This document shows, piece by piece, positions 42,001 through 51,328 of a stretch of 64,000 nt of DNA (positions are counted from its first letter, which is position 1; the number at the start of each line of letters is the position of its first letter). The notes under the pieces are model-generated. The model was not told the DNA's origin, did no database searches, and saw nothing but the letters and a program-made list of their open reading frames with translations. Origin of the DNA: Xiphydria camelus. Lineage: Eukaryota; Arthropoda; Insecta; Hymenoptera; Xiphydriidae. The stretch lies in contig OY783192.1 of assembly GCA_963678675.1 (NCBI GenBank), positions 20,698,674-20,762,673 on the forward strand. Direction: 5' to 3'. The translations under genes were made by a program, and so were the position numbers.

Positions 42001-43611
42001 TTCTTTTTAATGGCAACACTGATTTAACGCGTCGTGCTTTATCGTACGAACTCTCACCTTTTCCCTTAAGTTTGTTCGACGAAAAAGGCTTGATGAGGAA
42101 ATCTGCTAAGTCGGAATTGTATAAAGGATTTAAGTCCTTCCTACACAGTGAATCGCTCTTACGCAGCTTCGTGTACGTTATCGATGGGGGGTGGCTACTT
42201 CATCAGATCAATTGGCCTCACGGAAAAAGTTATGGGGAAATCTTCGAAATATATCGTTCATTTATTGTTAAACGTTTCGGACCAAATGCGTTCGTAGTGT
42301 TCGATGGATACAGTAATGAGATCATTGGCGTTAAATCGTATGAAAGGTACCGTAGACAAGAGAGATGTGTTGCAGCGGATGTTGATATCGCCGAAGACAT
42401 GATGCTGAATGTGACTCAAACCAAATTCCTTTCAAATGTTGCGAATAAGTTCAAGTTCGTTCAACTACTATCCAATTACTTACAACGAAATGGGATTAGA
42501 AGCAAAATTGCACAGGAAGATGCTGACTCGCTAATAGCGTTCAGACAGCAATAGAACTGAAGATTAACACACGAGCATCCATCGCAGTGGCTGGAAATGA
42601 TGTTGATTTATTCATCTTGCTCATTGGATTGATCCCTGATGGAGAGGAAATTTTCTTCTTAAAAATTGCACCCGGGAAGAGGTCGGATGTTTTGTACTCT
42701 ACAACATCTCATACCGCACTGAAGCCTTTTATTTTATTCGCACACGCGTTTGCCGGCTGTGACTCAACCAGTGCGATTTATAGGAAAGGAAAGAAAAGTA
42801 TTTTCAAAATACTAGAGAAGAATCCAGCTCTGCAGAAATCTGTATCTATTTTTTATCATCCCAATCAAAGAATAGATGATTTATATCCCATTGCTGAGGA
42901 AATTATCCAGCACTTGTATTCAACAAATGATCGCGACAAGGAACCTATTAATGAAATGCGATACAAGCTTTTTGTATCACTTGTTACCACCGCCAAGAAG
43001 GAAATGTCACTGGCTTCATTACCACCAACTCCATCTGCACTTCGTGAACATACCAAGAGGGTGTATTACCAAGTGCAAACATGGCAAGGACAAGCTTTGA
43101 ACGCTGAGGATTGGGGATGGAGGAGAACGAACATAATGCTCCTTCCAGTGATGCAACGCGCAGAATTAGCTCCGAAAGAGTTGCTCGAAAAGGTAATTAA
43201 TTTGTATGGCTCCTACAAAGAAATGAATAATTTTTTTGCCTTCATTTATCTTCATGTCATCAAAGAGAAATAGTTCAACACATATACTATCCAATAATTT
43301 CCCACCGTTTTTCATGAAAATTGTATAATCGAATGTTTTCTTATTTTCAGATCTTCTGTGGTTGTAAAGGTGACTGTGCCACAAGTAGATGTTGTTGCAA
43401 AAGAAGTGGCCTTAATTGCACTGAAGTGTGTAAGAATTGCAACGGTCAAACGTGCAAAAATTCAACGCTGGATAATCCTGAAGACACAGATTCAGAAGAT
43501 GAAGAAATGCAACCGAATGTTGAAGAAGATGTAGAAATGTTTGCGGAAACTGGTGGAAATGGAAGTGATAACGATGTTGATTTTATGGCAGTCGATGGTG
43601 AGTATTACTAA
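39052..43611 (+). pseudogene. PIN-nuclease-like plus CXC-domain protein gene of the 18.7-kb element
   Basis: ATG 39052 follows a splice-acceptor-like TTTCAG. Frame 1 (to 39522) has zinc-ligand pairs C-T-I-C-G-K-R-F and H-M-N-C-R-K-H-Y, then F-C-G-S. A small indel near 39521-39529 moves to the long frame 39543-42554 (1003 aa), mostly unrecognised. Its end shows I-D-G-G-W-L-L-H, V-V-F-D-G-Y-S and D-A-D-S-L-I. A second indel near 42535-42542 leads to G-N-D-V-D-L-F-I-L-L and A-F-A-G-C-D-S-T. Together these resemble the acidic motifs of FEN/XPG-type PIN nucleases. A GT..AG intron (43195-43350) joins in phase to a tesmin/TSO1-like cluster C-G-C-K-G-D-C...C-C-C-K-R-S-G-L-N-C. The two frameshifts may mean decay or sequence error. 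Nuclease or transposase activity is an inference. Confidence 0.75.
43195..43350 (+). other. Predicted phase-0 intron before the CXC exon
   Basis: AAG|GTAATT at 43195 and TTATTTTCAG at 43350 splice L-L-E-K directly to I-F-C-G-C-K. Without splicing, the frame stops at 43271 before the cysteine cluster. Upstream pyrimidines support the acceptor. Confidence 0.7.
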
Positions 43612-43629
43612 TGTTATGTATGAAACAAA

Positions 43630-44010
43630 AATTAATATTCCAGTACTTCTTCCACATGTCGGATGAGTAATCCGGGAAAAGGTAGGATGTTTTATACTAT
43701 ACATCATCTGAAGCCATTTATTTTATTCGCGCACGTGTTTGCCGGATGTGACTCAATCAGTGCGATTTATAGAAAAAGGGAGGAAAAGTGTTTTCAGAGT
43801 ACTAGAGAAGAATCCAGCTCTGCAGAAATATGTATCTATTTCTAATCATCCCAATCAAACAATTGATGGTTTATATGTCCCATTAATGAGGAAATTATCC
43901 AGCACTTGTATTCAAGAAATGAAGATGTAGAAATGATGTTTGCGGAAACTGGTGGAAATGGAAGTGATGACGATGTTGATTTTATGGAAGTCTATTGTGA
44001 GTAGGTATTT
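43630..44010 (+). pseudogene. Partial tandem duplicate of the PIN/CXC gene 3' part
   Basis: This stretch repeats, in order but shortened, 42695-42930 (K-P-F-I-L-F-A-H-V-F-A-G-C-D-S-I) and then 43525-43600 (A-E-T-G-G-N-G-S-D-D-D-V-D-F-M). The intervening region and CXC cluster are deleted, and frames are broken. Confidence 0.85.
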
Positions 44011-44084
44011 CTAATGTTATATATCTAAAGACAAGTAATATTCCAGTAATTCTTCCAGAAATATTCCGATGTCGGATGAGTAAT

Positions 44085-46327
44085 CCATGTCGATCAACTT
44101 CGATTGGAGACGATCAAATTTTTCATTTTTAACATTAAATATTTCCATTGAAGAACAAGCTGAAGCGTTATACTACCAATGAAATTGGTGGTTTTCTTCC
44201 GATTGTAAAATTCCTTTTTTTTGTTCCTAATTACCATAAATATAATATTGCAACATTTAACACTGTCGAATTGTCGATTTCTCTATGCTTTAGTTAAAAA
44301 TACATAATTTCTGCTTCAAATATCTCATTTTCAAATTTCACGCTTTGCAACTATTTCATTTAGAATTAAAATCGAACAAAACAATACGAACTAATTTGGA
44401 AAATTGCACACTAGAACGTCAGTTGTGGAATAGGCCTACTGGGGAAACCACAATAAAAAAAACGCGCCGTTTACTCTACCTCGTGGTGGTGTGGAAACGA
44501 GTACCTACAATATTGATGATGACAACATAATGAATCAGTAATTAGCAACGTTGAGAGTGAAAAGGGTACCTATACGCGTAAGAAAAGCGCTCCAGTTTAC
44601 TGAAGCGCAACCCTGCAATTATTTGTTTCAGAAAAAAATGTTTTAAACAAAACTTGTATCCTCTCTACAATTTTCATAATACCTACTTACCTTTTACCTA
44701 GGACGCGCTGGTAAGAAATTAATGGAAATAAGATAATGCATACTGCCTCGGCTACTAGGTTGGCGAGGTATTCGTGGTCGCGATGCTACGAAACCCCTAC
44801 GAAATTTGGCATTTTTTTTACTCTTACATTTCTTTATGGGAATTGTTGGCAAAAAACATTTGAAACACTGAATGAAACAAAGAAATTTGCTTTTCCATAA
44901 CGCTTTTAAAGTGTAAATGTGCGTGAGGCAAAGTTCCATTCGTCAAAATAAATGCTCATGGTGTTAAAATACAGTGTGCTTCAAATGTTTTTTCGACAAT
45001 TATCATCCAAAATTATGAACAAAATCTTCGGCAGTCAAAAAATCCAATGACGAAATGTAAGAGTAAAAAAAATGCAACGATGTTTCCAACTGTTCTTACA
45101 AATAATATTGGTTCACCTCAATAAGGAAGAAAATAATGTAAAACTATGAAAAACATTGAAACTATTATTTTATTCGGTAATGTAAACCACTTTTTAATAA
45201 CAAGAAGTGATTGCAATGAAATGAAAAAAAGAGTTGATAAAGAAAAAAAGAAAAAAAAACAACAAGATTTGAACCCACGACATCGAGACTCCCAGCCCGG
45301 CAACTTGACCGTTGCGCTATCGAAGCGTTAGTGATACAATGTACGCCAATTCCAGACACTTGGAACGCGCGCGCGACACGATTTTCAAAAATTTGTTTCT
45401 GAAAGCACTGTTCAATGAAATTGAATCAATTTCGTTGATCAACCAAAAGTAGAACCGTTTACCTAGGAGGCGCTGGAAATACGCTAATGGAAATAAGATA
45501 ATGCATACTGCTTGGGGGCTACTAGGTTGGCGAGGTATTCATGGTCGGGATGCTACGAAACCCCTGCAAGGTCGGGAAGGCCGAGAGCATCCCTCAGTCT
45601 CACTGACACTCGCAGCCAACTGCAGCAGCGCGCGCACACAAATGTCAGGGCGACGTGAGTGAGAGCGGTGCGACACTATATATGTTTGCCACAGTTTGCG
45701 TAGTCAGTGGTGATCATCGCATAAATCTCCTTCCTTTTCAATTTAGCATATCTTGCAAACCAGGTGAGATGCGTTGAATTGCTATTTAGCTTTTTCTTAA
45801 GAAATAATCCAAAATAAACGATGGTATAATTAAAAAATTGTTTAATTGCAAATTTCTATGTAAATTCAAGTATTTAAAACTTTAAAAATCAATCATGTGT
45901 AAACAACAATGAAAATCAAAATTTGGTTTCGCTAGGAAAAATGATGAGATTCTTCTAAACGGGTTACAAAAAAAAAAATTGCAAAAATCTTAATTTTTGG
46001 ATTTGTTATGAGTATTTGAACATTTCAACTCATCTGGAGGTCCTAGCTTCTTAGGCGTTGAAGATAGGGTAAAAAGTGTAATAGCTTTTTTGTAGATAAT
46101 TTTATTATCTACAACTTTTGTTTTAACTATTTTTCAATATGTCACGTAGTTTTCAAAATATTAGCGAAGAATCGATTTTTTCAACAATAAATAATTTTTT
46201 ACAGCCGTACCCGGTTGGTGATTTTTCTTTTAATATGTTCCCTCGATTAATAACATCAAAACACACCTTTTCCCAAGTTTTCGCCCGTATGTGTCAATTT
46301 TCGATTTAAACGGAAATTTTACTGGAC
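44085..46327 (-). repeat. Right terminal inverted repeat (~2.24 kb)
   Basis: Reverse complement of the left TIR. An extra 200 bases or so (about 44310-44530) interrupt the match near its inner end. It carries its own copy of the tRNA-like unit (about 45255-45325, minus strand) and of the subterminal direct repeats. Confidence 0.88.
45250..45325 (-). ncRNA. tRNA-like Pol III promoter unit in the right TIR
   Basis: Mirror of the left-arm unit, with box A-like TAGCGCAACGGT and box B GGGTTCAAATC on the minus strand followed by a long T-run. It differs by a few bases from the left copy (for example CAAGTT versus CAAATT). Confidence 0.55.
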
Positions 46328-46329
46328 TA

Positions 46330-46846
46330 CTTCGCCGGTCCGCCAGGCACAGTCATGGATACGGAACTATGTGGAAATGACCGGGTAGGAGCCTCGTCCG
46401 TGCAGCTTCGGCACGATTTAGTCTGCGGCGTGGAAAGAGAGAGGGGGGGGGGGGACTCGGTTCAATCGGTACACACATATTGGAATTCTGTTAACCGGAT
46501 TACGAACGGTAATTGGTCGGTTCAGCGCAATATTGCCTCGTCGTCGAGGACCATCAAGCACCGAATTAGGTGGACACTGCGTCGCTCTCGTGGACAATGA
46601 CGTATAACTGTGGTCCGCGGTATAGTAGGTGTGTATTGCCGTCCAGGATTTACAGCTCTCGGGCGCGCTAAAGTACCCGTGTGTAATGGGGGAGTACACT
46701 GGATTTCGCGTGCGACGTACTTTTTTTGAAGTGAAACTTCTTTACGCTCGGTGGAGTAAGTTGCTCTCTTGGCGAATTCGGCTATTAACGAAAACGTGAA
46801 ACGGAGGGGAACAGCCTCAGATAACGGACAGAGGAGAAAGGGAACA
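46330..46846. other. Right flank of the large element, no gene recognised
   Basis: An 81-codon ORF (46355-46600 +) is present, interrupted in composition by a G10 run, and I do not recognise it. No RNA or repeat signal is seen. Confidence 0.4.
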
Positions 46847-47200
46847 TCGATGCCTCACTCCTTACCCATGCTCTCTCTCTCTCTCTCTCTGGCAAGCGTT
46901 AGTAAAGCGAGACTATACCGTTTCATTTCTCCTGCACCCGCCCCACTCTTTAGCCACGCTCTCTCTCTCTCTCTCTCTGGCAAACGTTAAGGTAAGTCTA
47001 TACCGGGATACAAAAATATTGGCAACAAGTTGGCAACACGATAATCCAGTGTTGTCAACATGTATCCCGTCGACTAGCAACACGCCGACGGATACTCGGC
47101 AACAGCCAGTATCCCGAATGTAGGTACAAACCGGGGTACAAAATGTTGGCAACATGTTGGCAACACGAGTATCCCGTCGACTAGCGACAATTTAATTGCT
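46847..47200. repeat. CT-rich and TTGGCAACATG minisatellite block, left
   Basis: Two copies of CTCTCTCTCTCTCTCTGGCAARCGTTA lie near 46868 and 46958. From 46999 come TATACCGGGATACAAAA and several TTGGCAACA(TG)TTGGCAACAC units with the variant GTATCCCG. An inverted counterpart lies at about 55090-55244, on the far side of the LINE. Confidence 0.7.
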
Positions 47201-47552
47201 ACTCGTAAAATGCGAGCGGCATGACATCAAAAAAGCTGTTGCCTGTTGCTTGTATCCGAGTTTCCCATTAGAAATGGGAAACATCGGAAATATCGCTCTG
47301 TCTGGACGGTGCCGTCGACGAAAGACATTGAATGAGACTAGTGACGTTTCCTTTTGCTGATTTATTTACCTACCTACACCCTGCGACTCGGATTCTGTCA
47401 CTGATGACTTTTTTAAATATTATTTTTAAACGTACTAACCAATGATTAATCTATCATCATGCTTTCTTTAACGAGAGTAGACACCACCGTAGCTAATGAG
47501 GGCATAAGCATTAATTGTTCATTGATTAGTACATTTAAAAATAACATTTAAA
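47201..47552. other. Sequence between the minisatellite and the LINE, no gene seen
   Basis: Mixed composition with no supported ORF. A loose inverted pair (TTTTTAAATATTATTTTTAAACGTACTAA and TTAGTACATTTAAAAATAACATTTAA, about 47410-47550) suggests another small foldback. Confidence 0.45.
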
Positions 47553-47593
47553 CCTACCTACCTACCTACCTACCTTTTTTTTTTTTTTTTTTA

Positions 47594-48207
47594 AGGAGGA
47601 CAAAATGCTTTTTACGCACACCCGGGCCGGCTGAGCCCAGGTAGTGTGGGACTCGAGAACCCCCGCCGCAGTGTGTTTTGCCTGCGGTGCAATGCGGGGG
47701 ACCCCCTACCCACTAAAACCCCCATCCTGCCTCTCCCATATCAGGGGGAGCTCACGGTACTATTCACCACTTAGGCTAAATACTTCATGACCTCCCCCCT
47801 GGGTTGGGCTATTCACCCTCTCTCTCCAAGCCACTATCTCCCGATCTTCAGGTGCATTTCGATGAATAGGTAAATAAATAAATAAATATGTAAATAGATC
47901 GACACTTAGTATAAATGATGTGTAAATAGATCGACAAATAAATAAGTAATTGAATAAATAAGTATATAAATTAATAATAGTTTGACTAGTTTGACTAGAA
48001 GTTCTGCACCTGGTCTGCAGTCTTGTACTGCCACTCTCTCCACCCCTTTGGTACCTGGGCACGACCCTATCGTCGCGCCCCGGGGTGTCCTATGGCCCTA
48101 TTTAACGGGCAATGGGGGGGCAAGGCAAGCCGAAGGCTCGCCAGGCCCCCCTCCTCCTCTCCTCTCTCTCCCTTTTCCATGGTGGGAGGGGCCGCGGGGA
48201 TGGGGCC
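47594..48207 (-). other. 3' UTR of the LINE
   Basis: About 600 bases downstream of the relict ORF2 end. It includes an AT-rich block of (AATA)n with GTAAATAGATCGACA repeats (47875-47985) and ends at the poly(A). No ORF is supported. Confidence 0.75.
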
Positions 48208-51200
48208 TACCGCCATCCACCACGCCCCGCAGCCTCCCTCTCCCTTTCCGCCACCTCTTTCCTGGTCAGGACCCTGGTGGCGAACAGCGCCACCGCATTC
48301 CAGACCTCATCTCTCCCGAGCATGAGAGGCATGAGCGCCTCCCACGTCAGGTCTTGTCCAGCCTCCCTCATGAGGTCAGCCCTTTCCCCATCTCAGGCGG
48401 GGCACTCCCTCATGGTGTGCTCCGTTGTGTCCATCTCCTCGTTGCAGTGATGGCACCCCGGGGTCTCCTCTTTCCTGATCTTGTGCAGGAATTCCCCAAA
48501 GCACCCATGCCCGCTCAGCAGCTGGGTCATGTGGTAGCTCAGTTGGCCCCTCTTCCGGCTCATCCATTCATCGAATACGAGTAGTACGGCACTCCTGACC
48601 CTCTGTCCCGGAAGTCCATCCGCCCGCAACGAGATTCTCCACTGTTCCATGGCCATCCTTTTGGAACTCATCCAGACCTCGCGCAGGTTGTCCGGATTGT
48701 CCTCTCCCCGCTCCCGGAGGAACTTGACGCGCTCGTATATGCGCCGGAACCTCTCGGCCAAAACGTGTACCGGGATGATCCTCGCCAACACGAGCGCAGC
48801 CTCCAACGAGATCGTCCTGTATCCGCGAATTGTGCGGATGGCCATTCTTCTCTGTATCGCCAGCAAGGGCCCTCGGTAGCTTTTGAGGGCCAGACGGTGA
48901 CTCCAAACCGGGGCTCCGTAGAGCATCACCGCGTTGACCATCGCCGCATATAGCCGGCGCTTGGCTTCTCCCGGTCCCTTCATATTGGGCAGTATCCGCC
49001 ATAGCGCGCGGACCACCGCCGCGGTCTTTTCCTCCGTCGCCGCGAAGTGGTTCCAGAAGGAAAGCGCATAGTCAAACACAACTCCCAGGTATTTGAGAAT
49101 CGGTCGAACCTCCACCGCCTCCCCCCCCACCAGAACCACCCACCCTCAATCAGGTTCTTTCTACCGAAGGCCATCGCTGACGTCTTGCTGGCAGACACCT
49201 CCAATCCGAGCTCTCGTATCCTGAACATCACCGCCCCCACCTGCTCCGTTGCCAGTGCTGTGGCGCGCCTGATGCTCCTTCCCTTGCAGAGGACCACCGT
49301 GTCATCCGCGTATGCAATGACATCGCAGCCCGGTCTCACCCCCACTCCTAGGACATAGTCGAAGGCTACGTTCCAGAGCAGGGGGCCCAGGACCGACCCC
49401 TGCGGTACCCCCGCCCTAACTTCTTTGTGGTAGACCTTTCCGTCCTCACCCCGGAACCTTACCCTCCTGTCTCGCAGGTAGTCCTCCACTAAGGAGACCA
49501 AGTACTGCGGGACTGCCTTCCTTCGCAACTGCGCCAGGATCCCATCCCAAGGTATCGAGTTGAACGCGTTTGTGATGTCCACACTAGTGGCCACCACAAC
49601 GCATCCCTCGTCCCCGGCAGTCTCCACAAACTCCCTCACCCGCATCATTGCGTCTATGGTGGACCTCTTCGCCCGGAAGCCGTACTGCGCATCCGCCAGC
49701 CCGCCCCCAGGGTTCCGGCCCATTGCCTCCGTGAGTCGGTCCACCATCACGCGCTCCAGTCCCTTGCCCACATCATCGATGAGGCATATGGGGCGGAATT
49801 TCTTCTCCGCTCCAGGTTCTGGCTGTTCCGTTCCTTTCGGGATGAGCACCAGGTTCGCCAGCTTCCAGATGTCCGGGAACCGGCCCCTCGTCAGGCAGTC
49901 CTCATAGAGGGCGGCCAGGTACTCCCAGACCTCGTCAGTCACGGCACTCCACCAACGGGCACGGATGCCATCCGGCCCAGGCGCAGTGCGTCCCTTCTTC
50001 CTCTGCTCCATACGGACCTTAGCCTCCACAGGCAACACCTGTCTCTCCCCAGGCACTTCCGGCAACGGGGCCGGGGTACCCGCGCTGATCCTCGCCGATA
50101 TCGGGCGTCCCTGCGGGAAAAGTCTGCTGAGGACCTCCCAAATCTCAGCCAATGGGGTCGTCTCCGTAGCAGAGGGCGACGATCCCCGAAGCCTACGGAG
50201 TGCCACCAGGTATGCCCTGCCCCAGGGGTCCCTTTCCAACTCATTAACTATTTCTTCCCATGCGAGCGCCCGGGCCCGGCGTATCTCCGCCCGGAGACAG
50301 CCGCGAGCCTCTCTTAGGTTCTGGACCAGTCCTGTCATCACCTCTGCCTCTCCGTTCGCCCTGCGCCTGTATCTGGTGACCCTTCTCCTGGCTGCGATGC
50401 AGCCCCGCCGTAGGTCCGCCAGCCGTTGGTTCCACCAGTACGTCCTCTTTCTTCCGCAGTCTCCCACCCGGGACGCCGCCACATCACAGGCCTCCGTGAC
50501 AGCCCTGACCAATTTTTTGGCCCTGGCGTTCACCTCCTCAGCTCTGTCTATCCCCTCGTCAAGCCATCGGGCCCCCCAAGCCCTCACTGTCAGGGCCGCC
50601 CGGAACCTTTCCCCACTGAAGGACACCCTGGACCATCTGGGCCCGAGGCTTTCCTTCGGGACTCTGCCGGCCACTGGGGCGCCTCCCTCATACCTTGCCG
50701 GCTCGACCGTGAAGGCAATATACCTGTGGTCGGACAGCGATTCCAACATTCCCTCCCCCATTACTCTCCAGTCCTCCACGCTCCCGGCGAGCCCCGGGGT
50801 GGCCCATGTCAGGTCCACGACCGACGTGCCCGCCGGTCTTACGCAGGTCGGCACGTTCCCGCTGTTCAGCAGCCGCAGGTCCAGCTCCTCCATCAGGTCC
50901 GCCAGATGCTCCCCACGAGAGTTCGTGTCGGAGCATCCCCAGCTTCGCGAGCGGCCGTTGAAATCCCCGGCCACAATCACGGGTAATCCGTCCAGCTGGC
51001 GGAGGGCGTCCCTCAGCTCGTCCAGCGCCCGCACGTAATCTCCCATCGCTATGTTGGGGGAGAGGTAACATGACACTATGCTAATCCCTCCCCTTTTCGC
51101 GATCACGAACCCGCGCCCGCGGCGGTGCAGGACCACCGGAAGGTCCGAGGCCCGGTTCCACGCGATCGCTGCCAGCCCCGTGCGGTCTCCGAGCCACACA

Positions 51201-51328
51201 GGAGACTGAGGGATCCCATGCGGCTCGGAGATAATCACCACGTCCATGCCCCACTCTACCATGTACTGGGTGCACAAGTCCTGCGCACCCGAGCTGCGGT
51301 TCAGGTTTACCTGTAGGAACTTAGCCAT
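48208..51328 (-). pseudogene. LINE ORF2: endonuclease-reverse transcriptase (frameshift and premature stop)
   Basis: ATG 51328 overlaps the ORF1 stop as ATGGCTAA. The N-terminal 220 residues form an APE-like endonuclease (F-L-Q-V-N-L-N-R, I-I-S-E-P-H-G, V-A-G-D-F-N-G-R-S, L-S-D-H-R-Y-I-A-F). RT follows with G-P-D-G-I-R-A, I-P-K-G-T-E, S-V-D-I-T-N-A-F-N, G-V-P-Q-G-S-V-L-G-P and catalytic Y-A-D-D-T-V-V-L. Near 49122-49130 a C run shifts the frame. The other frame continues to C-H-H-C-N-E-E-M...H-T-M-R-E-C, a CCHC end motif. TGA 48393-48395 sits at an expected Trp and the frame stays open to 48208. Expected role: cutting the target and target-primed reverse transcription. Confidence 0.9.

Larger units (their letters stand above)
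27614..46327 (+). mobile_element. 18.7-kb DNA transposon candidate with ~2.1-kb terminal inverted repeats
   Basis: Head-to-head inverted repeats open GTCCAGTAAAATTTCCG on the left and close with its complement at 46327, each next to TA (27612-27613, 46328-46329). The arms match closely over their outer 1.6 kb and, with indels, to about 29650 on the left and 44085 on the right. They enclose one sizeable gene (39052-43611, PIN-like plus CXC) and many nested MITEs. The enclosed gene type is multi-copy in arthropod and cnidarian genomes as I remember it, which fits a transposon. An alternative is a segmental inverted duplication, but the TA at both tips and the coding centre favour an element. 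I know no named superfamily with this combination. Confidence 0.7.

Noticed and set aside
49965..51038. 357-codon + strand ORF
   Set aside because: Antisense to LINE ORF2, which has clear endonuclease and RT motifs on the minus strand.
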